Source of the DNA: Roseomonas populi
GTDB taxonomy: Bacteria > Pseudomonadota > Alphaproteobacteria > Acetobacterales > Acetobacteraceae
Reading direction: 5' to 3'
Length of the DNA stretch: 64,000 bases
Assembly (NCBI RefSeq): GCF_024594815.1
Contig: NZ_JANJOU010000001.1
Coordinates: 310,001-374,000, forward strand
Shown: positions 1-8,617 of the stretch, one piece after another
Layout: the number at the start of each line of letters is the position of its first letter
Position numbering within the stretch: the stretch's first letter is position 1
Position numbers and translations under genes: made by a program
Notes under the pieces: model-generated
Database searches by the model: none
Told to the model about the DNA's origin: nothing
What the model saw: the letters and a program-made list of their open reading frames with translations, nothing else

Positions 1-1
1 G

Positions 2-568
2 GCCGTGGACACCGAGACGATGGGGCTGGACCCGCGCCGGGACCGGCTCTGCCTCGTTCAGCTCTCGTCGGGTGATGGCTCTGCGCATTGCGTGCAGATC
101 GTGCCGCCCTCCCTCGGCGGGCGGGGGGCGGACTGCCCGAACCTCAAGATGCTGCTGGCGGATCCCGCCACCGTAAAGCTGTTCCACTTCGCGCGCTTCG
201 ACGTGGCGATGCTGCGCCACGCCCTGGGGGTGGAGTGCGCGCCGGTGCGCTGCACGAAGATCGCCTCCAGGCTCGTCCGCACCTACACGGACCGGCACGG
301 GCTGAAGGACCTGTGCCGGGAGCTGCTGGGGGTGGACATCTCCAAGGGGCAGCAGAGCAGCGACTGGGGAGCGGCCGACCTCTCCCCGGAGCAGCTGGCC
401 TACGCGGCCTCCGACGTGCTGCACCTGCACGCCCTCTGGTCCCGGCTGGAGGGGATGCTGCGGCGGGAAGGCCGGCTGGAACTGGCGGAGGCCTGCTTCC
501 GCTTCCTGCCGGTGCGCGGGGCTCTGGACCTGCTGGGCTACACGGAGCCCGACATCTTCGCGCACTGA
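2..568 (+). CDS. rnd: Ribonuclease D (3'->5' exoribonuclease), 5' end cut by window
   Basis: This is a DEDD-family 3'-to-5' exoribonuclease acting on the 3' ends of structured RNAs in the cytoplasm. The reading frame is open to the window edge and begins AVDTETMGL, which is the Exo I motif (acidic residues in DTET), so a few N-terminal residues are missing. Exo II is seen in HFARFDVAML, and Exo III in YAASDVLHLHALW with the YxxxD tyrosine and aspartate. About 188 residues are visible. That matches the short alphaproteobacterial RNase D form, which lacks the HRDC domains of the E. coli enzyme. It lies just upstream of lptC, a common alphaproteobacterial arrangement. Confidence 0.9.
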   Translation, partial: AVDTETMGLDPRRDRLCLVQLSSGDGSAHCVQIVPPSLGGRGADCPNLKMLLADPATVKLFHFARFDVAMLRHALGVECAPVRCTKIASRLVRTYTDRHGLKDLCRELLGVDISKGQQSSDWGAADLSPEQLAYAASDVLHLHALWSRLEGMLRREGRLELAEACFRFLPVRGALDLLGYTEPDIFAH

Positions 569-611
569 GGACGCCCGGCGGCATCGCAGGATTCAAACAT
601 AGCGATTCCCA

Positions 612-628
612 TTGGCACGATTCTTGAT
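612..628 (+). promoter_or_regulatory. Sigma-54-like -24/-12 promoter upstream of lptC-lptA-lptB-rpoN
   Basis: The sequence TTGGCACG-N4-TTGAT matches the RpoN consensus YTGGCACG-N4-TTGCW at all named positions except A for C in the -12 GC. The GG of the -24 element and the G of the -12 element are 10 nt apart, as required. Transcription would start near 640, which fits an lptC start at 685 and excludes the TTG at 631. The element was found by eye only, and no enhancer-binding site was identified. Confidence 0.45.
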
Positions 629-684
629 AGTTGGGACCGATCATCCGCGTTGACCGGCCCGCCGGGCGGCCTCATACAAGAGGC

Positions 685-1452
685 GTGACCCTTCGCGCCA
701 CCCTGCCTGCCGAAGCCCCTCGTGAGGGCGCCCCGGGCCTCCTCGGCGCCCGGGCGGATGAGGCCGCCCCCGTTCAGGGGGGCGCGCCAGCCGAGGGGAT
801 TCCCCCGATTCAGGAGCCGGACGACCGGCCCATCCCCTCCCGCGCCCGGCGGCAGTACACGCGCGGCGCCATGCTGCGCCGCCGCTGGCTGGTGCGGCTT
901 CTGAAGTTCCTGCTGCCGGCCGGCGCGCTGGCCCTGCTGGCCGCGATCGTGCTGTGGCCGGAGTTCGAGCGCACGGGGGAGAATGCACGGCTCTCCTTCC
1001 GCCGCATGAGCCGCGCCGCCCCGGAATCCGTGCGGGTGGTGGACCCGCGCTACCAGGGCGTGGACGAGCAGGGGCGGCCCTTCAACGTGACGGCCTTCAC
1101 CGCGTCCCAGCAGGGCAGCAGCAACGTGGTGGACCTGGAGGCGCCGCGGGGCGACCTGATGCTCTCGGGCGGGGGCTGGATGCTGGTGGAGAGCAGGACG
1201 GGCGTCTTCGACCGGGATGCGAACATCCTGGACATGAAGGGCGACGTGACGATCTGGCAGGATGACGGGACGTTGATCGAGACGCAGGAGGCAAGGGTGG
1301 ACGTGAAGGGCGGCAACGCCGAAGGCGACCGCCCGATCGCGGCGCAGGGCACTTTCGGCACGGTGACGGGCGAGGGCTTCCGGCTGCGGGATCGCGGCGC
1401 GGTGGTGATCTTCACCGGGCGGGCCCGCGCGGTGCTGGAGGGCGGCCAGTGA
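685..1452 (+). CDS. lptC: LPS export periplasmic protein LptC
   Basis: LptC is the bitopic inner-membrane subunit that receives lipopolysaccharide from the LptB2FG transporter and passes it to LptA. A single membrane helix (LLKFLLPAGALALLAAIVLW) follows a basic stretch. The periplasmic part carries beta-jellyroll-like sequence with NVTAFTA and a block around WQDDGTLIETQEARVDVKGG. The start is uncertain. GTG at 685 is chosen because the block RRQYTRGAMLRRR before the helix looks conserved and would be lost with the ATG at 871; the TTG at 631 would precede the predicted transcription start. The stop codon overlaps the lptA GTG start, so the two are translationally coupled. Confidence 0.82.
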   Translation: MTLRATLPAEAPREGAPGLLGARADEAAPVQGGAPAEGIPPIQEPDDRPIPSRARRQYTRGAMLRRRWLVRLLKFLLPAGALALLAAIVLWPEFERTGENARLSFRRMSRAAPESVRVVDPRYQGVDEQGRPFNVTAFTASQQGSSNVVDLEAPRGDLMLSGGGWMLVESRTGVFDRDANILDMKGDVTIWQDDGTLIETQEARVDVKGGNAEGDRPIAAQGTFGTVTGEGFRLRDRGAVVIFTGRARAVLEGGQ

Positions 1453-2513
1453 GGGTCCCCGGCAGGATTTCGGCCGTGCGGCGCCTGGCCGTTGCGGCGA
1501 TGGTAGCGGCGCCCTTCGCCGCGTTCCCCCTGGCCGGGGCCGTGGCGCAGCCGCTGAACCTTTCCGGCGGCGGGCCGGTGGAGGTGACGGCGACCGACGG
1601 GATCGAGTGGCGCCAGAACGAGCAGGTGGTGGTGGCGCGCGGCAACGCGAAGGCGGTGCGCGACGGCGTGACGGTGGATGCGGCGCGGCTGATCGCCCGC
1701 TACCGCCCGCGCGGCGGGGCGGCAGCCCAGGCGGCGCAGCAGCAGGAAGGCGGCGACAGCCCGCTCTCGGGCGGCGAGATCTGGCGGTTGGAGGCGGAGG
1801 GCGATGTCCGCATCAGCACCGATACAGACAAGGCCCAGGGCGACCGGGCCGTGTACGACATGGACCAGGCGGTGATGGTGCTGACCGGGCGCGACCTGCG
1901 CCTGGCCACGCCGAACGACACGATCACCGCGCGGGACAGCCTGGAATACTGGTCCCAGCGGCGCATGGCGGTGGCGCGCGGGGCGGCGAAGGTGGTGACG
2001 AGCGACAACCGCCAGATCACGGCGGACACGCTGGTGGCCTATTTCCTGGAGAACGCGCCGGCGGTGCAGCCCGCGGCGGCGCGGAGCCCGGCTCCGGGCC
2101 CGGCGGTGCGCGTGCCCGGCGGGGCTCCGGCCGCGGCGCCCGGCGCCGCGCGGCGCGTGCCGGGCGAGGGATCGAAGCTCGACCGGGTAGAGGTGTTCGG
2201 GAACGTCGAGATCCGCACCGAGACCGAGGTCGTGCGGGGTGACCGGGCCGTCTACAGCCCGGTGACGGGGATGGCGCGGGTGCTGGGCAATGTGCGGATC
2301 ACGCGCGGGCAGAACCAGCTGCAGGGGCAGGAGGCGATCGTGAATCTGCGCACGGGGATCTCGCGCCTCGTCTCCGCGCCCGGGCAGCGGGTGCAGGGGC
2401 TGGTTCTGCCCTCCTCCGGGCAGGAGAACGCCCCGGCGGGCGGCGGGCAGCCGAGTGGCGCGGCGCGGCCGGCCCAACCCTCCCAAGTGCCCAGCCAGGG
2501 GCGCACACGGTGA
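1449..2513 (+). CDS. lptA: LPS transport periplasmic protein LptA (OstA-like), unusually long
   Basis: LptA is the periplasmic bridge that carries LPS from LptC to the outer-membrane LptDE complex. A signal peptide is visible (basic start, hydrophobic AAMVAAPFAAFPLAGA, then AVAQ). OstA-type sequence follows, with VEVTATDGIEWRQNEQVVVA and ARGNAKAVRDG. At 354 residues it is roughly twice the usual length. A Pro/Ala/Gly linker around residues 205-242 splits the OstA sequence, and a second OstA-like block (VEVFGNVEIRTETEVVRGDR) follows it. The C-terminus is again rich in Pro, Gln and Ser. The GTG start overlaps the lptC stop, and the stop overlaps the lptB GTG start. Confidence 0.85.
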   Translation: MRVPGRISAVRRLAVAAMVAAPFAAFPLAGAVAQPLNLSGGGPVEVTATDGIEWRQNEQVVVARGNAKAVRDGVTVDAARLIARYRPRGGAAAQAAQQQEGGDSPLSGGEIWRLEAEGDVRISTDTDKAQGDRAVYDMDQAVMVLTGRDLRLATPNDTITARDSLEYWSQRRMAVARGAAKVVTSDNRQITADTLVAYFLENAPAVQPAAARSPAPGPAVRVPGGAPAAAPGAARRVPGEGSKLDRVEVFGNVEIRTETEVVRGDRAVYSPVTGMARVLGNVRITRGQNQLQGQEAIVNLRTGISRLVSAPGQRVQGLVLPSSGQENAPAGGGQPSGAARPAQPSQVPSQGRTR

Positions 2514-3280
2514 GCGGGGCGGCGATGGCGCAGGAGGCGCTGCGGCCTCCCTCCACCGAGGCGGGGCTCGTCGCCCGGGGGCTGGGCAAGCGCTACAAGA
2601 AGCGGCCGGTGGTGCGGGGCGTCTCCCTCTCGCTCAAGCGCGGGGAGGCGGTGGGGCTGCTGGGGCCGAACGGCGCGGGCAAGACGACCACCTTCTACAT
2701 GATGACCGGGCTGGTGAGGCCGGATGAGGGCCGCGTGTTCCTGGACGGGCACGACGTGACGATGCTGCCCATGTACCGCCGCGCGCGGCTTGGGCTGGGG
2801 TATCTTCCGCAGGAAGCCTCGATCTTCCGGGGACTTTCCGTGGAGGACAACATCCGCGCGGCGCTGGAGGTGGTGGAGCCGGAGCGCGAGCAGCGGGAGA
2901 CGATGCTGGATTCCCTGCTGGCGGAATTCGGCATCGCGCATCTGCGGCGGGCACCGGCGCTGGCGCTCTCGGGCGGCGAGAGGCGGCGCTGCGAGATCGC
3001 GCGCGCGCTGGCGACGCACCCCGCCTACATCCTGCTGGACGAGCCGCTGGCGGGCATCGACCCCATCGCGGTGGGCGAGATCCGCGACCTGGTGAAGCAC
3101 CTGAAGAATCGCGGGATCGGCGTGCTGATCACCGAGCACAACGTGCGGGAGACGCTGGCGATCATCGACCGCGCCTACATCCTGCATGACGGGCAGGTGC
3201 TGATGGAGGGCTCCCCGGAGGAGATCGTGGCGAACGAGGCGGTTCGCCGGGTCTATCTCGGCGAAAAGTTCAGCCTGTGA
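2510..3280 (+). CDS. lptB: LPS export ABC transporter ATP-binding protein LptB
   Basis: LptB is the cytoplasmic ATPase that powers LPS extraction by LptFG. All ABC motifs are present: Walker A GPNGAGKTT near residue 52, Q-loop GYLPQEASIF, signature LSGGERRR near 153, Walker B ILLDEPLAGIDP near 176, and H-loop EHNVRETL. The GTG at 2510 overlaps the lptA stop; an ATG at 2525 is the alternative start, and the extra N-terminal residues are not diagnostic. At 256 residues it is slightly longer than E. coli LptB. It closes the lptCAB set, and rpoN follows as it does in many Proteobacteria. Confidence 0.93.
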   Translation: MSGAAMAQEALRPPSTEAGLVARGLGKRYKKRPVVRGVSLSLKRGEAVGLLGPNGAGKTTTFYMMTGLVRPDEGRVFLDGHDVTMLPMYRRARLGLGYLPQEASIFRGLSVEDNIRAALEVVEPEREQRETMLDSLLAEFGIAHLRRAPALALSGGERRRCEIARALATHPAYILLDEPLAGIDPIAVGEIRDLVKHLKNRGIGVLITEHNVRETLAIIDRAYILHDGQVLMEGSPEEIVANEAVRRVYLGEKFSL

Positions 3281-3353
3281 CCGCGGGGGGCGGCTTCTTC
3301 CCCGACGGGGCGGCCCCCCTGCCCTGCCCCGCGTGGCCCGATGCGGCGCCGTT

Positions 3354-3453
3354 CCCGCGCGCGGAGCGCGCGTGCAAGTTCCAAGCTTCCGATGACCGGA
3401 GGGCCGAAAGGCCCGAAGGTCTGAATCGGATGCGCCCGCGCGCGGAGCGCGCG
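3354..3453. repeat. Pair of 19-bp GC-palindromic direct repeats between lptB and rpoN
   Basis: The same 19-bp string CCCGCGCGCGGAGCGCGCG occurs at 3354-3372 and 3435-3453, 81 bp apart. Each copy is nearly self-complementary, with CGCGC arms around GGAG. The segment between them includes a smaller hairpin, GGGCC-GAAA-GGCCC. The second copy ends 7 bp before the rpoN ATG and covers the place where a ribosome-binding site would be expected, so it could affect rpoN translation. That is inference. Confidence 0.6.
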
Positions 3454-3460
3454 CACTAAG

Positions 3461-4924
3461 ATGGTCTCGCTCGCGCCTCGGCTGGATTTCCGCCAGACGC
3501 AGCAGCTGGTGATGACGCCGCAGCTGCGGCAGGCGATCAAGCTGCTGCAGTCCAGCAACCTCGAGGTCTCGGCCTTCGTGGAGGAGGAGCTGGAGCGCAA
3601 CCCGATGCTGGAGCGCGAGGAGGGCAGCGCCCCCGCGGAGCCGGTGCAGGTGGAGCGCGATTCCTTCGAGGCGGCTTCCGCCACCACCATGGCGGAGGAC
3701 GGCGCGGGGCCGCTGGAGGCGGACTGGTCCTCCTCCTACGAGAGCGGGGACGCGCTCTACCCCTCCTCCCGCGGGGCGCGGGCGGATAGCTGGGACGAGG
3801 ACGGGCGCAGCCTGGAAGAAATCGCCGGCGAGCGGCCGCGATCCTTGCGGGAGCTGCTGGCGGAGCAGGCGCGGCTGGCCTTCGGCGACCCGAAGGAGCG
3901 GCTGATCGCCGGGCAGCTCATCGCGCTGCTGGACGGGGCGGGACGCCTGGCGGTGCCGGACTCCGCGATCGCGGAGGCGCTGGGCTGCGAGGTGGGGCTG
4001 GTTTCCGGCGTGCGGGCGCGGATGCAGCGCTTCGAGCCGACCGGGCTGTTCTGCGCGGACCTGCGGGAGTGCCTGGCCGTGCAGCTCGCGGAGCTGAACC
4101 GGCTGGACCCGGCGATGCAGGCGCTGCTGGACAACCTGGACCTGCTCGCGCGGCGCGACATGGCGGGGCTGCTGCGCGTCTGCGGCGTGGATGCCGAAGA
4201 TCTCTCGGGCATGGTGGCCGAGATCCGGCGGCTGAACCCCAAGCCCGGCGCCTCCACGGATGGGGAGCAGGCGCCGCTAGTGGTGCCGGACGTGCTGATG
4301 CGCCGGCTGCCCGACGGCACCTGGCTGCTGGAGCTGAACCCGGAGACGCTGCCGCGCGTGCTGGTGAACCGGGGCTTCCACGCCACCTGCCAGACGGGCG
4401 CGCGGACGAAGGAGGAGAAGGCCTTCGTCGCGGAGAAGCTGCAGGCGGCCAACTGGCTGGTGCGCAGCCTGGAGCAGCGAGCGAACACCATCCTGCGCGT
4501 GGCGGCCGAGATCGTGCGGCGACAGGAAGGCTTCTTCCGCCACGGCGTGGGCCACCTGCGGCCGCTGATCCTGCGGGACGTGGCGGACGAGCTGGGGATG
4601 CACGAGAGCACTGTCTCCCGCGTCACCGCGAACAAGTACATCGCGACGCCGCGCGGCACGCTGGAGCTGAAGTACTTCTTCACCACGGCAATCGCGGGCA
4701 CGCGCGGCGGCGAGAGCTTCTCCGCCGAGGCGATCCGGCACCGCATCCGGGACATGGTGGATGCGGAGACGGCTGCCGACATTCTCTCCGACGACGCCAT
4801 CGTGGAGCGGCTGCGGGCGGAGGGCGTGGACATCGCCCGGCGCACGGTGGCCAAGTACCGTGATGCGCTGAAAATCCCCTCCTCCGTGCAACGCAAAAGG
4901 GAAAAATCGGCACCCGTTCTCTGA
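3461..4924 (+). CDS. rpoN: RNA polymerase sigma-54 factor RpoN
   Basis: RpoN is the alternative sigma factor that recognises -24/-12 promoters and needs an AAA+ enhancer-binding protein to open them. Region I is at the N-terminus (TPQLRQAIKLLQ, then ELERNPMLE), followed by an acidic region II. The core-binding domain comes next, and then the helix-turn-helix with HESTVSRVTANKYIATPRG. The diagnostic RpoN box near residue 460 reads ARRTVAKYRD; the usual last residue is E. The 487-residue length is normal. No convincing Shine-Dalgarno is visible ahead of the ATG, where a GC-rich palindrome sits instead. hpf follows 72 bp downstream, the usual neighbour. Confidence 0.96.
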   Translation: MVSLAPRLDFRQTQQLVMTPQLRQAIKLLQSSNLEVSAFVEEELERNPMLEREEGSAPAEPVQVERDSFEAASATTMAEDGAGPLEADWSSSYESGDALYPSSRGARADSWDEDGRSLEEIAGERPRSLRELLAEQARLAFGDPKERLIAGQLIALLDGAGRLAVPDSAIAEALGCEVGLVSGVRARMQRFEPTGLFCADLRECLAVQLAELNRLDPAMQALLDNLDLLARRDMAGLLRVCGVDAEDLSGMVAEIRRLNPKPGASTDGEQAPLVVPDVLMRRLPDGTWLLELNPETLPRVLVNRGFHATCQTGARTKEEKAFVAEKLQAANWLVRSLEQRANTILRVAAEIVRRQEGFFRHGVGHLRPLILRDVADELGMHESTVSRVTANKYIATPRGTLELKYFFTTAIAGTRGGESFSAEAIRHRIRDMVDAETAADILSDDAIVERLRAEGVDIARRTVAKYRDALKIPSSVQRKREKSAPVL

Positions 4925-4996
4925 TTTGTTCCCTTTAAACCGGCCTGAGTCCGTCTCAGGTCAACTTGGTTACAAGGGCAAGAAGGGAGTCACTCC

Positions 4997-5611
4997 ATGC
5001 ACATCACGGTCGCCGGCAAGGGCGTTGAGACCGGTGAGGCGCTGAAGGCCCATGTGACGGACGGGCTGACGCAGGTCACCCGCAAGTATTTCGACCATGC
5101 CATCGATGCCCACGTGACCTTCCGCAAGGACCGCGCCTTCTTCGCCTGCGACATCAACCTGCGGGCCGGGCGCGGCCTGAACATGCGCGCCGAGGGAGAG
5201 GGAACGGATGCCCACCGGGCCTTCAACGATGCCGCCGAGCACATCGGCAAACGCCTGCGCCGCTACCGGCGGCGGGTGAACGAGCACGCCCGAAGCTTGG
5301 CGGAGGAGCGTGACGTGACGCCGGAGCCGGCGCGCGACGTGGTGCTGCGCCCGGAGGAGGAAGACGAGACCGAGGCGCCCGAGGCCGCCGCGCCGGACGG
5401 CGTGGTGTCAGCGGACGGCTACACGGACGGCGCGGTGGTGGCCGAGCGGCTGACGGAGATCAGCCGCCTGACGGTTCGGGAGGCGGTGATGCGCCTCGAT
5501 CTTTCCCAGGAGCCGGTGCTGATGTTTCGCAACCGGGAGAACGGCGTGCTGAACGTCGTTTACCGGCGCGCCGACGGGCATGTCGGGTGGATCGACCCGC
5601 GGGCGGCCTGA
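4997..5611 (+). CDS. hpf: Ribosome hibernation promoting factor, long form
   Basis: HPF binds the 30S decoding region and, in the long form, dimerises 70S ribosomes into inactive 100S particles in stationary phase. The N-terminal S30AE domain (residues 1-100) begins MHITVAGKGVETGEALKAHV and contains HRAFNDAAEHIGKRLRRYRR. An acidic linker follows near residues 115-135. The C-terminal dimerisation domain (about 145-200) contains SRLTVREAVMRLDL and PVLMFRNRENG. The 204-residue length marks the long form. A strong Shine-Dalgarno (AAGAAGGGAG) precedes the ATG. A 6-bp hairpin (CCTGAG/CTCAGG, 4944-4960) lies in the leader after rpoN. Confidence 0.94.
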   Translation: MHITVAGKGVETGEALKAHVTDGLTQVTRKYFDHAIDAHVTFRKDRAFFACDINLRAGRGLNMRAEGEGTDAHRAFNDAAEHIGKRLRRYRRRVNEHARSLAEERDVTPEPARDVVLRPEEEDETEAPEAAAPDGVVSADGYTDGAVVAERLTEISRLTVREAVMRLDLSQEPVLMFRNRENGVLNVVYRRADGHVGWIDPRAA

Positions 5612-5675
5612 CGCGGGTTTCCCTTGCTGAAACCGCTGCGGAGGGGAGGAAGCCTCCCTTCCGCAGCGCTGACCT

Positions 5676-7559
5676 TCAGGCCACTCCCCGCGCCGGGGCA
5701 GGAGCGCGGCCCATTGCCCAGGCGAGGCCCATCGCCGCCACCGCCAGTGCCAGCCGCACAGGGTCCGGAAAGACCGGCACGAAGGCCGCGACGAGGCCGG
5801 CCGTGCCGAGGATGATGCGCGGCACCGGCCCGATGGGTGAAACGAGGTAGCCCGCATAGGCCGCGGTGATGGCGACGAGTGCCGCGACCTGGATGGCGGT
5901 GGCGAGGAGGATCTCGTAGAGGCCGCCGCGCATCATGATCCCCGGGTCGTAGATGAAGGCGAAGCCGACGGTGAACCCGGCGATGCCGAGGCGCGTGGCG
6001 TGCAGGGCGGTGATCGTTGGCTTCGAGCCGGCGATGGAGGCGGCGGCGAAGGCCGCGGCCGCCACGGGCGGTGAGACGTCCGCCAGCACCGCGAAGTAGA
6101 ACAGGAAGAGGTGCGCTGGCAGCACCTCCACGCCCATGGCGATGAGCTGCGGCACGCCAATGGCGGCGGCGATGATGTAGCTCGGCGTGGTGGGCAGGCC
6201 CATGCCGAGGACCAGCACCGTCAGCGCCAGCAGGACGAGGAGCAGGGGCAGCGAGCCGCCCGCCAGATCCTTGATGATGCCGCCGAAGGCCACGACCATA
6301 CCGGTGGCGGTGAGCGCGGAGACGACGATGCCGGCGCCCGCGATGGCGACCGCGAGCGGCGCCATGGTGAGGCCGGCATTCACCAGGCTGTCGAAGATGG
6401 CGCGCGGCGTCATCCGCGTGCGGGCGCGCAGCATGGAGACGGCGACCATGGCGACCGTGGCGCAGAAAGCGGCGAAGTTGCCGGACCAGCGCTCCATCAT
6501 CAGATAGACGAGCAGCGCTATGGGAAGAACCAGGTGGGTGTCGGCCAGCACCTCGCGCCAGGGTGGGATCTCGGCCTTCGGCATGGGGGCCATGCCCGCG
6601 CGCTTCGCCTCGAAATGCACGGCGGCGAGGATGGCGAAGTAGTAGAGCACGGCGCCGATCGCGGCGGCGACCACGATCTCGCCGTAGGGGATGTTGGTGA
6701 TCTCCGCCATCACGAAGGCGGCCGCGCCCATGACGGGCGGCATGATGGCGCCGCCGACGGAGGCCGCGCTCTCGATCCCGCCGGCGACGGCAGGGCGGTA
6801 GCCGATGCGCTTCATCAGCGGGATCGTCATCGCGCCCGTGGTGATGACGTTGGAGACGGAGGAGCCGCTCATCGTGCCGAAGAGGCCGGAGGTGACCACG
6901 GCCACCTTCGCCGGGCCGCCCGTGAAGCGGCCAGCGGCGGCCGCGCCGAGATTGCTGAACAGGCGCCCCGTGCCGCTGCCCCCCATGAAGGCGCCGAAGA
7001 TGATGAATACGGCGATGGTGGTGGCGACGATGCCCGTCAGCGGGCCGTAGACGCCGCCGGCGGTGGGAACGAGCCAGGAGGCCTCCAGGATCTCCTCCAC
7101 CGAGAAGGGACGGGTGTTCAGCACGCCGGGCATGAGATGGCCGAAGCCCATGTAGGCGATGCTGATGATCACCATCCAGGCGAGGCCGGGCTCTACCGCG
7201 CGCCGCGTGGCTTCCAGCAGCGTGACGATGCAGAGGACCGCCATGCCGGACATGACGGGCGTCCATTCGTCCACGTACTCCATGCGGTCGGAGACGGCGG
7301 CGGCGTTGGCCCAGACCCAGACATGCGGCGCGGCGGCGGCGGCGAACCAGAGCCAGTCCGCGACCGTCGGGCGGTCCGCCGGGCTATTCTTTCCGGCGGG
7401 CCAGAGGAGGAAGATCGGCGGCACGAAGGCCAGCAGGTGGAAGGCCCGCATGGCGATCGGCTCCGGGAAGCCGACGCCGCCGAAATACAGGTGAACCGCC
7501 GCCGCGAGGGCAAGCCAGGCCGAGAGGATCGGGCCCAGCGGACCCTTCAGCGCGCGCAA
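5676..7559 (-). CDS. TRAP transporter fused permease subunit (DctQ-DctM fusion, TAXI type)
   Basis: This is the membrane part of a TRAP-TAXI system, a sodium- or proton-driven importer of organic acids. It fuses the 4-helix DctQ-like and 12-helix DctM-like parts. Typical motifs are GAFMGGSGTGRLFSNL, SGLFGTMSGSSVSNV, GGIESAASVGGAIMPPVMGAAAFVMAEI, and LGMGLPTTPSYIIAAA. The TTG at 7559 is chosen as start because GAGG lies about 10 nt upstream and it sits just past the stop of the upstream receptor gene. The longer open frame (to 7634) would overlap that gene's coding region. The length from here is 627 residues, normal for the family. The substrate is unknown. Confidence 0.9.
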   Translation of the reverse strand: MRALKGPLGPILSAWLALAAAVHLYFGGVGFPEPIAMRAFHLLAFVPPIFLLWPAGKNSPADRPTVADWLWFAAAAAPHVWVWANAAAVSDRMEYVDEWTPVMSGMAVLCIVTLLEATRRAVEPGLAWMVIISIAYMGFGHLMPGVLNTRPFSVEEILEASWLVPTAGGVYGPLTGIVATTIAVFIIFGAFMGGSGTGRLFSNLGAAAAGRFTGGPAKVAVVTSGLFGTMSGSSVSNVITTGAMTIPLMKRIGYRPAVAGGIESAASVGGAIMPPVMGAAAFVMAEITNIPYGEIVVAAAIGAVLYYFAILAAVHFEAKRAGMAPMPKAEIPPWREVLADTHLVLPIALLVYLMMERWSGNFAAFCATVAMVAVSMLRARTRMTPRAIFDSLVNAGLTMAPLAVAIAGAGIVVSALTATGMVVAFGGIIKDLAGGSLPLLLVLLALTVLVLGMGLPTTPSYIIAAAIGVPQLIAMGVEVLPAHLFLFYFAVLADVSPPVAAAAFAAASIAGSKPTITALHATRLGIAGFTVGFAFIYDPGIMMRGGLYEILLATAIQVAALVAITAAYAGYLVSPIGPVPRIILGTAGLVAAFVPVFPDPVRLALAVAAMGLAWAMGRAPAPARGVA

Positions 7560-7569
7560 TTCAGAATCC

Positions 7570-8556
7570 TCAGCCCGGGGGCATCGCGCCGGCTTCGCGG
7601 TAGGCGCGGGCGGCGCCGGGGTGCAGCGGGGCACCGGCGTACTTCCAGGCCTCCTTCGGGTCGTAGGCGGCCATGGAGGCGTGGATCTGCGTCAGCCGCG
7701 CGCCCTTGGCGGCGATCAGCGCCTTGGTCAGCTTGTAGGCCACGTCGTCCGGCACCGTCTCGTGCACCACGATCACGCTGTCCATCGTCGTCACCGGGAC
7801 GTCGGCCGTCTGGAGCGTGGGATAGGCGGCGGCGGGAATGATGCCCTGGTTGTAGGCGTAGGTGTCGATCAGGTGCTTCCGCACGTCCTCGGGGAAGGCC
7901 ACCAGCTTGGAGGTGCGGCGGCCCTGGCCGAGTTCCGTCAGGATGGCGGCGGGCTTGGCGAGGGCGAAGTACACGCAGTCCACCTGCCCGTCGCCGAAGG
8001 CGGCCGCGACATCGTTGTAGGAGCCGTTCAGGTAGGTGCCGCCATTGGCGCGGATCTGCTCGGGCGAGGTGCCGTAGAACTTCAGGATGCGCTGCAGCGT
8101 CATCTCATCGGTCGAGGAGCGCTGCGGGCATCCGATGCGGAGGCCGCGCTGCGTGAGGAGCGCGCGCATGTCGTCGCTGCCCTTGTCCGCGGCGCGGACG
8201 AGGTTGTGCTCGGTCGGGGAGTAGCCGGTGCCGAGGGTGCGGATCTTGTCGTGCTTCTGGCGGTACGGCTCCTCTCCGCGCACGGCGGCGGCGGTGAAGG
8301 CGTCGATGCCCCAGCCCATCTGGGACTGGCCGTTGTTGATGCGGGTGGGGTTGGCCAGGCCGCCGCCGGGGACGACGCGGATCTGCAGGTCGGCCTCGTC
8401 CTTCGCGAGCGCGGCGATGCCGGCGCCCATGGTGTACCAGCCGCCACCGAGCGAGCCCGCCACGAACTCGAAGGTCTGCTGGGCGGAGGCGGCGCGGATG
8501 AACGGCATCGCCAGGGCGCCGCCGAGCAGGAGGCGGCGGGGAAGGATCGGGAGCAT
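7570..8556 (-). CDS. TAXI family TRAP transporter solute-binding protein
   Basis: This is the periplasmic receptor of the TRAP-TAXI system, encoded directly ahead of the fused permease. The signal peptide has basic residues PRR, a hydrophobic stretch and a cleavage site near AASAQQ. The mature part starts FEFVAGSLGGGWYTMGAGIA, the usual TAXI opening with its glycine-rich ligand loop. Other family blocks are INNGQSQMGWGIDAF and GQVDCVYFALAKPAA. The 328-residue length is normal. The ligand cannot be read from sequence; known TAXI proteins bind glutamate, 2-oxoglutarate or related acids. Confidence 0.9.
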   Translation of the reverse strand: MLPILPRRLLLGGALAMPFIRAASAQQTFEFVAGSLGGGWYTMGAGIAALAKDEADLQIRVVPGGGLANPTRINNGQSQMGWGIDAFTAAAVRGEEPYRQKHDKIRTLGTGYSPTEHNLVRAADKGSDDMRALLTQRGLRIGCPQRSSTDEMTLQRILKFYGTSPEQIRANGGTYLNGSYNDVAAAFGDGQVDCVYFALAKPAAILTELGQGRRTSKLVAFPEDVRKHLIDTYAYNQGIIPAAAYPTLQTADVPVTTMDSVIVVHETVPDDVAYKLTKALIAAKGARLTQIHASMAAYDPKEAWKYAGAPLHPGAARAYREAGAMPPG

Positions 8557-8617
8557 CGGGAGGCCTCCTGGAGGGCGGGTTTTGCCGGGCGATGTTGGGC
8601 CCGACCGCGCGTCAGCC

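Noticed and set aside
6111-7841. 576-residue plus-strand open frame
   Set aside because: It is antisense to the TRAP fused permease and receptor genes, has an extreme Gly/Asp/His/Arg composition, and matches nothing; the minus-strand genes have clear family motifs.
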